From NCBI GenBank assembly GCA_964355855.1, contig CAYHFD010000002.1:1-64000 (forward strand): 64,000 nucleotides of DNA, given 5' to 3'. Shown here piece by piece: positions 14,652 to 23,795 of the stretch; the stretch's first letter is position 1; each line of letters begins with the position of its first letter. Made by a program: the position numbers and the translations under genes. The stretch comes from XYD1-FULL-44-32 sp964355855 (GTDB lineage Bacteria; Patescibacteriota; Minisyncoccia; Phycocordibacterales; XYD1-FULL-46-19). The notes beneath the pieces are model-generated. The model had not been told where the DNA came from. It worked only from the letters and a program-made list of their open reading frames with translations, and did not search any database.

Positions 14652-15818
14652 ATGAAAGACAAACAAATTCAAAAACTAATCGCCGCCGAAATCAAGCGTC
14701 AAAAAAAAGTGGTCAATCTGATTGCCTCGGAAAATTTTGTCTCCAAGGATGTTTTAGAGGCTCTCGGGTCGGAATTGACCAACAAATATGCCGAAGGCTA
14801 CTCGGCCCTGCGCTATTATGGGGGAAATGAAATTGTCGATAAAATTGAGGATTTATGCCAAGAGCGAGCATTAAAAGTTTTTAAATTATCTAAAAAAGAT
14901 TGGCGGGTAAATGTTCAGGCTTTGTCTGGCTCGCCAGCTAACACGGCGGTGTATTTAGCTCTGGTGCCGATTGGGGAAAAAATAATGGGTATGACCTTAA
15001 CCGATGGTGGACACCTTACTCATGGCCATAAAGTCTCAATTACCGGCAAGGTTTGGCAACAGATTCCTTATGGAGTTAATTCCAAGACCGAAATGCTTGA
15101 TTATGAGGAAATTGCTAAAATTGCCGAGAAAGAAAAACCTAAAATAATTGTGGCTGGCTTCACGGCTTATCCTCGCCAGATTGATTGGCCAAAGTTTCGA
15201 GCTATCGCTGATAGTTGTGGGGCCATTTTGATGGTGGACATGTCGCATATCGCTGGTCTTATTGCGGGCGGGGCCTATCCCAGCCCCTTTCCTTATGCCG
15301 ATGTCGTGACCAGCACCACGCATAAAACTTTGCGTGGCCCGCGCTCGGCCCTTATTTTTTCCAAAAAAGAATTAGCTGACAAAATAAATAAAGCCGTATT
15401 TCCGGGTTTGCAGGGCGGGCCACACTTAAATCAAATAGCGGCGGTGGCGGTGGCTTTGGGTGAAGCATCCACGCCGGCATTTAAAACATATGCCAAGCAG
15501 GTGGTCAAAAATGCCTCGGCGCTGGCTAAGGAATTATCTCGTCTGGGTTGGCGATTAGTGTCTGGTGGAACAGATTCCCATTTAATTTTGCTGGACACTT
15601 GGTTGGACGGTAAAGGGATAGGTGGTAAAGATGCTAGTGACCGACTGGAAAAAGCGGGTATCATTGTCAATAAAAATACCATTCCGGGCGAAAAAAGAAC
15701 GCCGGTCAATCCATCGGGAATTCGTCTTGGCACGGCCGCCGAAACAACTAGGGGTAAAAAAGAAAAAGATATGATTAAATTGGCTCAACGGATTGATAAG
15801 ATTTTAAAGAAAAAATGA
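14652..15818 (+). CDS. glyA: Serine hydroxymethyltransferase
   Basis: 388 aa, start at ATG 14652, one base after the thyX stop. PLP enzyme converting serine and THF to glycine and methylene-THF, the one-carbon donor for ThyX. Visible: NLIASENFVS near the N-terminus, YAEGYSALRYYGGNE, DMSHIAGLI, and the PLP lysine in TSTTHKTLRGPR. The length is slightly below E. coli GlyA (417). Overlaps tmk by 4 bases (ATGA). Confidence 0.95.
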   Translation: MKDKQIQKLIAAEIKRQKKVVNLIASENFVSKDVLEALGSELTNKYAEGYSALRYYGGNEIVDKIEDLCQERALKVFKLSKKDWRVNVQALSGSPANTAVYLALVPIGEKIMGMTLTDGGHLTHGHKVSITGKVWQQIPYGVNSKTEMLDYEEIAKIAEKEKPKIIVAGFTAYPRQIDWPKFRAIADSCGAILMVDMSHIAGLIAGGAYPSPFPYADVVTSTTHKTLRGPRSALIFSKKELADKINKAVFPGLQGGPHLNQIAAVAVALGEASTPAFKTYAKQVVKNASALAKELSRLGWRLVSGGTDSHLILLDTWLDGKGIGGKDASDRLEKAGIIVNKNTIPGEKRTPVNPSGIRLGTAAETTRGKKEKDMIKLAQRIDKILKKK

Positions 15819-16555
15819 AAAAAGGAAAATTAATTGCTATTGATGGCATAGATGGTTCCGGCAAAGCAACACAAGTTAAACTTTTGGCCGAGCGGTTAAA
15901 AAAAGAAGGGTTTAAGGTAAAGGCCATCGATTTTCCTCGTTACTATGACAACTTTTTTGGTAAGTTAATCGGCGAATATCTTTCTGGTTTGTATGGTGAT
16001 TTTACTGAAGTCGACCCACGCATTGGTTCGTTGCTTTATGCGGCTGACCGTTTTGAGTCGAGTAAAGATATTAAAAAATGGCTCGATGATGGTTATATTG
16101 TTTTGTCTGATCGCTACACTTCAGCTAATGAAATTCACCAAGGGGGTAAAATTTTTAACCAACAAGCTCGTCGAGAATTTTTAGTCTGGCTAGAAAAGAT
16201 GGAATACGGTGTTTTCAATATCCCTAAGCCCGACCTAACCATTTTGCTTGATGTGCCATTTGAGGTGAGTAAGCATTGGCTAGAAAATAAAATTACCAGA
16301 CGAAGTAAAAAATATTTAAAAGGCCGGCGCGATGTGGCTGAAGATAATTTGCGATATTTAAAAACCTCGCGTGAATGTTCTTTGTGGCTAGCTATTCATA
16401 ATAAGACCTGGGCCAAGATCGAGTGTTGTAAAGGTATGGTTTGTATGTCACCAGATGAGGTTGGCCAAAAAGTATTTGAAATTGTTAAGAAAAAAATCAA
16501 TCTCGCTTACTATGGAAATAAAACTAAAAATAAAAAAATTAAATCCCGAGGCTAA
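15815..16555 (+). CDS. tmk: Thymidylate kinase
   Basis: 246 aa. P-loop GIDGSGKATQ at the N-terminus, FPRYYDNFFGKLIGEYL, the DRY-type motif LSDRYTSANEIHQGGK, and a C-terminal extension of basic residues. It phosphorylates dTMP to dTDP. It lies last in the dTMP operon with a 4-base overlap with glyA. The lid region (NKITRRSKKYLKGRRD) is Arg/Lys rich, and the protein is about 35 residues longer than E. coli Tmk. Confidence 0.9.
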   Translation: MKKGKLIAIDGIDGSGKATQVKLLAERLKKEGFKVKAIDFPRYYDNFFGKLIGEYLSGLYGDFTEVDPRIGSLLYAADRFESSKDIKKWLDDGYIVLSDRYTSANEIHQGGKIFNQQARREFLVWLEKMEYGVFNIPKPDLTILLDVPFEVSKHWLENKITRRSKKYLKGRRDVAEDNLRYLKTSRECSLWLAIHNKTWAKIECCKGMVCMSPDEVGQKVFEIVKKKINLAYYGNKTKNKKIKSRG

Positions 16556-16598
16556 GCGTCGGGGATACTCGGCACCAGATGAATCGGTGTTTGACAGT

Positions 16599-16626
16599 TT
16601 GACACGATATAACCGTTGTATATACT
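16599..16626 (+). promoter_or_regulatory. Promoter of the toxin-antitoxin pair
   Basis: TTGACA 16599-16604, 16-base spacer, TATACT 16621-16626, then ATG after 6 bases. A second TTGACA is present at 16591-16596. ATAAC at 16609-16613 and GTTAT at 16630-16634 form a small dyad around the -10 that could be the antitoxin operator. Confidence 0.75.
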
Positions 16627-16632
16627 ATAGTT

Positions 16633-16905
16633 ATGAAAACTATCATCAATATTAAAGCCGATAAGGAGATAAAGGAACAAGCGGTGAAAACCGCCAAAGC
16701 CATGGGTTTGCCCCTAAGCACGGTAGTCAACGCCTTTTTGCGACAATTTGTGGCCGAGCAGCAGGTGACTTTTTCTGTTCCGCTCGTGCCATCCAAAAAA
16801 CTTGAACAAATTCTTAAACAGGCGGAGAGGGAAACGAAAGACAGCGAAAATATCGTGGGGCCATTTGGTTCGGCTAGAGATATGATGAAAGCGCTAAGAT
16901 CTTAA
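16633..16905 (+). CDS. RelB/DinJ-family antitoxin
   Basis: 90 aa. The N-terminus MKTIINIKADKEIKEQAVKTA followed by MGLPLSTVVNAFLRQFV is the ribbon-helix-helix of RelB/DinJ antitoxins; the C-terminal part (AERETKDSENIV) would wrap the toxin. It probably represses its own promoter. The toxin gene starts 7 bases after its stop. Confidence 0.87.
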   Translation: MKTIINIKADKEIKEQAVKTAKAMGLPLSTVVNAFLRQFVAEQQVTFSVPLVPSKKLEQILKQAERETKDSENIVGPFGSARDMMKALRS

Positions 16906-16912
16906 ATCTTCC

Positions 16913-17176
16913 ATGCCCCAGGTTTATTATCTCAAAAGTTTTAAGAAGCAGTTCAAGCGCTTACCGCCAAAGATTCAGGATAAATTTGGGGAAAAACTAG
17001 AAATTTTCATGACCGATTGCTCGGCCCCGATTCTTAATGACCATACTTTGTCTGGCCAGTGGATAAATCATCGTAGTATTAACATTACTGGCGATTATCG
17101 GGCGATTTATAAATTGGAAAAAGTCATCGCGATTTTTGTCGTCATCGGCAATCACGATGAACTTTACGGCAAATGA
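16913..17176 (+). CDS. YafQ/RelE-family mRNA interferase toxin
   Basis: 87 aa. KSFKKQFKRLPPKIQDKF near the N-terminus, HTLSGQW.NHRSINITGDYRAIYK, and the ending IGNHDELYGK are the pattern of the RelE/YafQ fold. It would cleave mRNA at the ribosome when freed from its antitoxin. The ATG lies 7 bases after the antitoxin stop, a normal type II pair. The catalytic C-terminal His (NHDELYG) is present. Confidence 0.88.
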   Translation: MPQVYYLKSFKKQFKRLPPKIQDKFGEKLEIFMTDCSAPILNDHTLSGQWINHRSINITGDYRAIYKLEKVIAIFVVIGNHDELYGK

Positions 17177-17190
17177 TTCTGCTGTGTTAT

Positions 17191-17209
17191 CACGAGGTTG
17201 AACCTCGTG
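17191..17209. repeat. CACGAGGTTGAACCTCGTG palindrome, second copy
   Basis: Identical to the core of the long palindrome at 841-885; here it lies just downstream of the toxin stop codon. Confidence 0.7.
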
Positions 17210-17298
17210 GCGGAAAAAGTGAGTGAATTGTCTGAATCAAGTCATGGTGAAGGGCGCTTTGGGTCAACTGGTCGTTAGTCAAACTACTCCTCGTTAAT

Positions 17299-17320
17299 GC
17301 CCTATACAGGGCCCTTTTTT
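17299..17320 (+). terminator. Small terminator before argS
   Basis: GCCCT / AGGGC hairpin (loop ATAC) followed by CCTTTTTT. Confidence 0.6.
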
Positions 17321-17324
17321 GTGC

Positions 17325-17330
17325 TATATT
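17325..17330 (+). promoter_or_regulatory. -10 box of argS, leaderless
   Basis: TATATT 7 bases before ATG 17338. Confidence 0.5.
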
Positions 17331-17337
17331 TGACCTA

Positions 17338-19056
17338 ATGATTCGTTCTAATATTGAAAAAGCGTTGATCGAGGAACTCAAGGTTTTGGGGGTACGAGGC
17401 CCTAAGGTTGATTTGGAGCATCCGACCGATCAGGCCCTGGGCGATTATGCCACCAATGTGGCCTTGGTCTACGCTAAAAAAATTGGCGCCAACCCGATTG
17501 ATTTGGCGGGCAGGATTGTGCAGGGGTTAAAAACGCGCCACTTTCCGGAAGTAGAAAAAATTACGGTGGCGGGTTTTGGTTTTATTAATTTTTACCTCAA
17601 GCCAGACTTTTTTGAAAAGGAAATTAAAGAAATTTTGGCCAATGAAAAATTTGGGCAAAACAACCGCCTGAAAAAGCAAAAAACAATTGTTGAATACACC
17701 GACCCTAATCCGTTTAAAGTTTTTCACATTGGACATTTAATGTCTAATACGATTGGGGAAGCAGTGTCGCGATTACTTGAATGGAATGGGGCAGAGATAA
17801 AACGGGCTTGTTACCAAGGTGATGTTGGTTTACATATTGCCAAAGCTATTTATGGTTTACAAAAAAAGCCGGGGCAGTTTTGGAAAGAGAAGTTTTTTGG
17901 CACCGCTGTTAGTCGGGTGTCATATTTAGGCCTTGCTTACGCTTTGGGGGCTAAACAATATGATGAAGGTAAGGAAATACAAAAAGAGATTATTGAACTA
18001 AATAAAAAAATTTACGACCGCAGTGATGCATCAGTTAACCGACTTTATGATGCCGGCCGCACTTGGAGCCTCGACTATTTTGAAACCATCTACCAACGGC
18101 TGGGGACCAAGTTTGACTTCTACTTTTTCGAGAGTGAGATGGCGGCTTTAGGCAAAGAAATTGTTGAGGAATTTCTGAAGAAGCAGATTTTTACAGAAAG
18201 CGATGGTGCGGTTGTCTTCAAAGGCGAGGCCCATGGTTTGCATACCCGGGTTTTCCTAAATTCCCAAGGTTTACCGACCTATGAAGCCAAGGAGCTGGGT
18301 CTCGCTAAAGCTAAATATGATAAATATAAATTTGACCAGTCAGTAGTGATAACTGCCAATGAGCAAACAGAATATTTTAAAGTAGTAATGAAAGCGATGG
18401 AGTTTGTTTTTCCTAATTTGGCCAACAAAACCAGACATATTGCGCATGGTCTTTTAATGTTGCCGACGGGTAAGATGTCTTCGCGGACTGGGGACGTGGT
18501 GGCGGCCGAAGATTTGATTAGTGATATTGAAGCCAAGGTCAACGAGAAGTTGATTGATCGCCCTTTGTCTAAAAATCAGAAAAAAGCTATTGCCGAGGTG
18601 GTGGCGATAGCGGCGATCAAGTTTTCAATTTTACGACAAGCGCCCGGCCGAGATGTGATTTTTGACACGGAAAAATCGGTGTCTTTTGAAGGGGATTCAG
18701 GGCCATATTTGCAATATACCGCGGTGCGCGCTAGTTCGGTGATTAAAAAGGGCGAGGGGGAAGGTTTGGTGCCCAAATCGGTTCGGCCCGCCGGTGATCT
18801 AAATATTTTAGAACGTTTGCTTTACCAATTTCCTGAAGTAGTGGAGCGAGCAGGGGTGGATTTGGCCCCCCATTATATTGTGACTTATCTATTGGAAGTT
18901 GCCTCGGCATTTAACGGTTTTTATGGGGGTAATAAAATTATAGACAGTGACAATGTGGTCATGTCGGAGTGGCGTTTGGCTTTAACAGAAGCGACCCGCC
19001 GAGTTTTAGTAAATGGGCTGGAGATTTTGGGGATACGGGTGCCGGACCAAATGTAG
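17338..19056 (+). CDS. argS: Arginyl-tRNA synthetase
   Basis: 572 aa class I synthetase. N-terminal Arg-tRNA add-1 domain, then YTDPNPFKVFHIGHLMSNT (HIGH motif), the Arg-binding NEQTEYFKVVMKAM, and MSSRTGDVV in the KMSKS position, with the DALR anticodon-binding domain at the C-terminus (YLLEVASAFNGFY). It charges tRNA-Arg without a canonical KMSKS lysine, as is normal for many ArgRS. Monocistronic, with a TATATT just upstream. Confidence 0.95.
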   Translation: MIRSNIEKALIEELKVLGVRGPKVDLEHPTDQALGDYATNVALVYAKKIGANPIDLAGRIVQGLKTRHFPEVEKITVAGFGFINFYLKPDFFEKEIKEILANEKFGQNNRLKKQKTIVEYTDPNPFKVFHIGHLMSNTIGEAVSRLLEWNGAEIKRACYQGDVGLHIAKAIYGLQKKPGQFWKEKFFGTAVSRVSYLGLAYALGAKQYDEGKEIQKEIIELNKKIYDRSDASVNRLYDAGRTWSLDYFETIYQRLGTKFDFYFFESEMAALGKEIVEEFLKKQIFTESDGAVVFKGEAHGLHTRVFLNSQGLPTYEAKELGLAKAKYDKYKFDQSVVITANEQTEYFKVVMKAMEFVFPNLANKTRHIAHGLLMLPTGKMSSRTGDVVAAEDLISDIEAKVNEKLIDRPLSKNQKKAIAEVVAIAAIKFSILRQAPGRDVIFDTEKSVSFEGDSGPYLQYTAVRASSVIKKGEGEGLVPKSVRPAGDLNILERLLYQFPEVVERAGVDLAPHYIVTYLLEVASAFNGFYGGNKIIDSDNVVMSEWRLALTEATRRVLVNGLEILGIRVPDQM

Positions 19057-19063
19057 GGCGCTC

Positions 19064-19228
19064 ACCCTCGCCTTTTTAAGCTGGGCCCCGCTTCGTCGGT
19101 TAGAAATCATAGTCACCTCGCGACGAAAATCTCATAACTCGCTCTGCTGAGCTCAAACAGATGAGATTTTCTGCTCGGTTCCTTGATTTCTAAACCGACT
19201 CCCGCGAAAGCTTAAAAAAAGAGAGGGT
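19064..19228. repeat. Large imperfect inverted repeat between argS and the kinase gene
   Basis: ACCCTCGCCTTTTTAAGCT (19064-19082) faces AGCTTAAAAAAAGAGAGGGT (19209-19228); inside, GTCGGTTAGAAATCA faces TGATTTCTAAACCGAC, and GAAAATCTCAT faces ATGAGATTTTC. No gene is visible in this stretch. Confidence 0.75.
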
Positions 19229-19298
19229 TCGCTGGGGTGGGGGTAGAATAATGAGGTGAAAAAATTAGTTATTTATATAAATTCATCAGATTGTTTAT

Positions 19299-20165
19299 AT
19301 GGAGAATATCCTTAATTTAATCAAAGAAAATTATGTTTTTCCCGTAGACATAAAAGTTGATGAAATTCTGCAACAATCGGGAGGGCGTGTTGTTTATAAG
19401 GTGACTTCAGGAGATAACCAATATATTCTTAAAATCGCTGATGAGTCTAAAACACAAGAGATGGTAGAAAAAGATACTCAAATTTTTTCATTCCTAAAAC
19501 AGAATAATTTTAAAAATAGTTCCGTTCTCTTAGAAACAAAAAATAAAGAGAGATACATTAATACCGAAGGGAAATTTGTTTATGTTTTGGAATATATCGA
19601 TGGTAAAAATCCAGAAAGTAGTGTTGCTACATGGGCCACGCTGGGCGAAATAGCTTCTCGGCTACACCATATAGAAGGATATCCCTATAAAACATCTTTT
19701 ACTTTTGCATCTGAAAAACCAAAATTTGTGAAGACAGCCAAGCCGTTGCCTTTTGGAACGGATTATTTAGCTCTAGCTAATCAACTTCCAGATTTGGACG
19801 AATTACCCCAATCACTCATTCATACTGATATTGGGCCACACAATTCAGTCGAGAAGAGTGATAGACAAATTATTTTGGTGGATTGGGACGATGCTGGTGT
19901 TGGAACAAAAATATTAGACTTGGGCTTTCCGCTGGTATGCCAGTTTGTTACTCATGAACTCATTTTTAAAGAAAAAGAAGCCTTAGCTTTTTATACTTCC
20001 TATCAGTTGAGAGGTGAAATAACTGATGAGGAAAAAGATATTTTATTTGACGCGGGCATATTCTTTGCTCTTATGTATCTTCCATATGGTGATATAGACA
20101 AAAATTGGGCTAGGATACGATTTGCGCTGGACAATAAGGAGAGGATCAGTTCAGTAGTGTTTTAA
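19299..20165 (+). CDS. Aminoglycoside-phosphotransferase-like kinase
   Basis: 288 aa, APH/choline-kinase fold. The N-lobe has YKVTSGDNQYILKIA (ATP-lysine), and the C-lobe has the catalytic loop H175-TDIGPHN-182 and the metal Asp in V194-DWDDAG. This is the phosphotransferase enzyme family (PF01636), which phosphorylates small hydroxylated molecules; the substrate is unknown and drug resistance should not be assumed. It sits alone between argS and ileS. Confidence 0.85.
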   Translation: MENILNLIKENYVFPVDIKVDEILQQSGGRVVYKVTSGDNQYILKIADESKTQEMVEKDTQIFSFLKQNNFKNSSVLLETKNKERYINTEGKFVYVLEYIDGKNPESSVATWATLGEIASRLHHIEGYPYKTSFTFASEKPKFVKTAKPLPFGTDYLALANQLPDLDELPQSLIHTDIGPHNSVEKSDRQIILVDWDDAGVGTKILDLGFPLVCQFVTHELIFKEKEALAFYTSYQLRGEITDEEKDILFDAGIFFALMYLPYGDIDKNWARIRFALDNKERISSVVF

Positions 20166-20203
20166 ATTGTAAACGGACCTATTTTAAGGTAAATTATTTA
20201 AAT

Positions 20204-23200
20204 ATGTTAGACGAAAAAGACCAACCAATCAAGTCCGATATTGCCAAACGAGAGGAAGAAATTCTGCAGTTTTGGCAGGACAATGATATTTTCAAAAAAT
20301 CATTAGCTAAAAACATTACCGGCCCCGCCTCCGCTAAAGCTACGGCGGGCAAGGAGTTTGTTTTTTATGAAGGTCCGCCGACTGCCAATGGCCGGCCCGG
20401 TCTTCACCACCTAGAAGCGCGGGCTTTCAAAGATGCGATTCCGCGCTATAAAACGATGCGGGGTTTCAAAGTAAGTCGACGGGGTGGTTGGGATACCCAT
20501 GGTTTGCCAGTAGAAATAGAAACCGAAAAAAAACTGGGATTAAAATCTAAAAAAGACATTGAGAGTTATGGTATAGGTAAATTTAATGAAGAATGTAAAA
20601 AAAGTGTCTGGTCTTATGTCGATGAATGGCGTAGTTTTACCGAACGGATTGGCTATTGGGTAGATTTAGACAACCCATATATTACTTACAAACCCGAGTA
20701 TATGGAGTCGGTCTGGCATATCTTAGCCACGGCTCACAAACGTGATCTTTTATATCAAGACTATCGGGTGGTGCCGTGGTGTACGAGGTGTGGGACAGTT
20801 TTATCTAGCCACGAACTGGCCCAAGGTTATGCCGATGTTAAAGATTTGTCGGTATATGTGAAATTTGAATTGGAAGACGAGCCAAACACTTTTATGTTAG
20901 CTTGGACGACCACCCCGTGGACATTGCCGGGAAATGTAGCGTTGGCGGTTGGGGCAGATATTGATTATGTAAAACTTCGGGCCTTGCCTGAGGCAGAATT
21001 TAGTGACAATCACACTGAACAAAAACATAAAGATGAATTTATTATTTTAGCGAGGAAAATTTTTGAAAAAATATCACGCCAAGATAGTAATGGGGATTAT
21101 ATTTTGATGGACAAAACTGAACAAGTCTATAAGCTGGTGACGGAAATTAAAGGCGATAAACTTCTCGGTAAAAAATACAAACCCTTGTGGCCGTTTTTAG
21201 CTGATCAGCTATCGGCGAAGGAAAGAGATAAGTCTTTTCAAGTTTATCCAGCTAGTTTTGTAACTACTGAAGATGGTACAGGAGTGGTGCATACGGCAGT
21301 AATGTATGGTCAGGATGACTTCGAATTGGGGACGAGAGTGGGCCTACCTAAATATCATATCGTAAATGAAGATGGCACTTTTAAAACAGAGGCAGGATTT
21401 TTAGCGGGCCGATTGGTAAAAGACGAAGCGACTGACGTGGAAATAATTAAAGATTTGGCTGGACGGGAACTTTTATTTAAAAAAGAAAAATATACACATA
21501 CCTATCCATTTTGTTGGCGTTGTAAAACTCCACTTATTTATTATGCGCGGGATTCTTGGTATATCCGGATGTCGGCATTGAAGGATGAGTTGGTTAGAGA
21601 AAATCAGGACATAAATTGGGAACCAGCGCATATTAAAGATGGTCGTTTTGGCGAGTGGCTCGCGGGGGTGAAAGATTGGGCCATTTCGCGCGAGCGTTAT
21701 TGGGGTACGCCACTGCCGGTGTGGCGGAGTGCTGACAAAAAGGAGATATTGGTGGTTGATTCAATAGAAACTCTTAAAAAACACACCAAAAAGTCTGGTA
21801 ATAAATATTTTGTGTTAAGGCACGGCGAAGCTGAACACAATGCTCTTGGGATAATTGATTCAACTGATGCTAATAAATATACTTTGACCGAAACGGGGCG
21901 CAAACAAATAGAAACAACTGTTGCTGATTTGAAAAATAAAAAAATTGATATTATTTATTCTTCGCCATTTTTTAGAACCAAGGAATCGGCGGAAATTTTG
22001 GCGGACAGTTTAAATATCGCTAAAGCGGAGATAATTTTTGATGACCGGCTTAAAGAATTAGATTTTGGTAGCTTGCACGGCCAAGAATTTTCAGAATTTC
22101 TAAAATATGAGAAAGAAAATATGTTGTTGTTTTCTGACTTATTGCCAGATGGGGAAAGTTATCTGGACGCCAAAAGACGTTTCGGAAAATTTATTTATGA
22201 ATTAGAAGAAAAAGTGAAGGGTAAAAATATCTTGATTGTTACTCATGGGATTGGCGCCGAAGTTTTAGTGCCAATCGCTTTAGCTGCAAACAACGAAGAC
22301 TCAAAAAAAATATTAGATAAAGTGGCACCAAAAGTGGGAGAAGTCAATCAGATTGATTTTGTGCCCCTACCTCATAATAATAATTTTGAGCTGGATTTAC
22401 ATCGGCCGTTTATCGATGAGGTAAAACTGGTTTCTGATAATGGTACTGAACTATCACGGGTGCCGGAAGTGATGGATGTGTGGTTCGATTCGGGGGCGAT
22501 GCCTTTTGCCCAAGATCATTATCCGTTTGAAAACAAAGAAAAGATTGAAAATGGTGGATATCCAGCCGATTTTATTTCCGAAGCGATTGATCAAACCCGT
22601 GGTTGGTTTTACACCTTACACGCCGTGGGGGCCCTAATGGGTCGCGGTAAGGCCTATAAAAATGTCATTTGTTTAGGCCATATTTTAGACTCTGCAGGTA
22701 AAAAAATGTCCAAGTCGGTGGGCAATGTGGTCAATCCTTGGGAAATGATTGATAAATATGGTGTTGATGTTTTGCGTTTTTGGATGTATTCAGTCAATCA
22801 GCCTGGAGATTCAAAAAATTTTGACGAACGGACAGTGGATGAAGTAAACAAAAAGGTTTTTAATCTCCTAAAAAATGTTGTTAATTTTTACGAGATGTTT
22901 AAGACGAGGGCAGAACCGCTTGCTAATTTTTCTAATTTGCCGGCACTCGATCGTTGGGTCGTTGCTAAACTTGCCCAACTAAAAACTGAAATGACCAATA
23001 GTCTTGATCGATATGATTTGTTTTCGGCAACAAGATATTTACGTGAGTTTGTTGGTGATTTGTCACAGTGGTATATTCGGCGGTCACGCGACCGGTTTAA
23101 AAATGGTGGCGAGGATGCTTTAATAGCCGAAGCGACAACCAGATTTGTTTTACTTGAAATTTCCAAACTGATGGCTCCATTTGCGCCGTTTTTTGCTGAA

Positions 23201-23743
23201 GACATTTTTAAGAAGTTAAAAACCGAAAGTGATTCCGAGAGTGTTCATTTGGCAGAGTGGTCAAAATGGCAAGTGGATTTTGATATTGAAAAGACTATAA
23301 AAAATATGGATCAAGTGAGGGAGATCGTTTCGCTTGCTCTCGAGGCAAGGTCTAAAGCCGGGGTTAAGGTACGACAACCCTTGGCTCTACTTACCATTAA
23401 AGAGTTGGTAGACAAAGACCTTTGGTCAATCATTAAAGATGAAGTTAATGTGAAAAAAATAAAACACAATAGTGAGTTGGCTGAAAAAATATTTTTAGAC
23501 ACTAATTTGACCGAAGATTTGAAAGAAGAGGGGAAGGCCCGGGACCTGATGCGCCAGATTCAGGACTTGCGCAAAGAGCGTGGGCTCGCACCGAGTGATC
23601 GGATTACTCTCACAATCGCGACCAACGAAGCGGGCCAGAGCCTAGTAGAAAAATTTCAAACCGAAATTATAAAAACCGTGGGTGCCGACAGCTTATCATT
23701 TGAACTTTCTGATAGTGAAAGTGAATTTAAGATTTCTTTCTAA
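20204..23743 (+). CDS. ileS: Isoleucyl-tRNA synthetase with inserted histidine-phosphatase domain
   Basis: 1179 aa. Class I IleRS of the long type: PPTANGRPGLHH at the HIGH position, editing domain (AWTTTPWTLPGN), GDSKNFDERTV, and GKKMSKSVGN. Between residues about 532 and 722 the core is interrupted by a complete histidine-phosphatase (PGAM-like) domain: F-V-L-R539-H540-G541-E, SSPFFRTKESAEIL, and T680-H681-G682. The synthetase resumes at ELDLHRPFIDEVKL and DVWFDSG (758 on). A short palindromic repeat near the N-terminus adds PASAKATAGK before the first motif. The C-terminal anticodon domain has no clear zinc finger. Confidence 0.95.
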   Translation: MLDEKDQPIKSDIAKREEEILQFWQDNDIFKKSLAKNITGPASAKATAGKEFVFYEGPPTANGRPGLHHLEARAFKDAIPRYKTMRGFKVSRRGGWDTHGLPVEIETEKKLGLKSKKDIESYGIGKFNEECKKSVWSYVDEWRSFTERIGYWVDLDNPYITYKPEYMESVWHILATAHKRDLLYQDYRVVPWCTRCGTVLSSHELAQGYADVKDLSVYVKFELEDEPNTFMLAWTTTPWTLPGNVALAVGADIDYVKLRALPEAEFSDNHTEQKHKDEFIILARKIFEKISRQDSNGDYILMDKTEQVYKLVTEIKGDKLLGKKYKPLWPFLADQLSAKERDKSFQVYPASFVTTEDGTGVVHTAVMYGQDDFELGTRVGLPKYHIVNEDGTFKTEAGFLAGRLVKDEATDVEIIKDLAGRELLFKKEKYTHTYPFCWRCKTPLIYYARDSWYIRMSALKDELVRENQDINWEPAHIKDGRFGEWLAGVKDWAISRERYWGTPLPVWRSADKKEILVVDSIETLKKHTKKSGNKYFVLRHGEAEHNALGIIDSTDANKYTLTETGRKQIETTVADLKNKKIDIIYSSPFFRTKESAEILADSLNIAKAEIIFDDRLKELDFGSLHGQEFSEFLKYEKENMLLFSDLLPDGESYLDAKRRFGKFIYELEEKVKGKNILIVTHGIGAEVLVPIALAANNEDSKKILDKVAPKVGEVNQIDFVPLPHNNNFELDLHRPFIDEVKLVSDNGTELSRVPEVMDVWFDSGAMPFAQDHYPFENKEKIENGGYPADFISEAIDQTRGWFYTLHAVGALMGRGKAYKNVICLGHILDSAGKKMSKSVGNVVNPWEMIDKYGVDVLRFWMYSVNQPGDSKNFDERTVDEVNKKVFNLLKNVVNFYEMFKTRAEPLANFSNLPALDRWVVAKLAQLKTEMTNSLDRYDLFSATRYLREFVGDLSQWYIRRSRDRFKNGGEDALIAEATTRFVLLEISKLMAPFAPFFAEDIFKKLKTESDSESVHLAEWSKWQVDFDIEKTIKNMDQVREIVSLALEARSKAGVKVRQPLALLTIKELVDKDLWSIIKDEVNVKKIKHNSELAEKIFLDTNLTEDLKEEGKARDLMRQIQDLRKERGLAPSDRITLTIATNEAGQSLVEKFQTEIIKTVGADSLSFELSDSESEFKISF
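20324..20349. repeat. Palindromic repeat inserted in frame in ileS
   Basis: CCCGCCTCCGCTAAAGCTAC then GGCGGG; it encodes PASAKATAG. A near copy is at 52671-52697 inside a group I intron. Confidence 0.8.
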
Positions 23744-23795
23744 CCCTGTTTCTAATTTTTAATTTCTAAATTTTTATTCTTCCTTCTATCCTATT

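Noticed and set aside
19299..20165. Antibiotic-resistance aminoglycoside kinase.
   Set aside because: Only the general fold is supported; substrate-specific residues cannot be seen and no resistance context exists.
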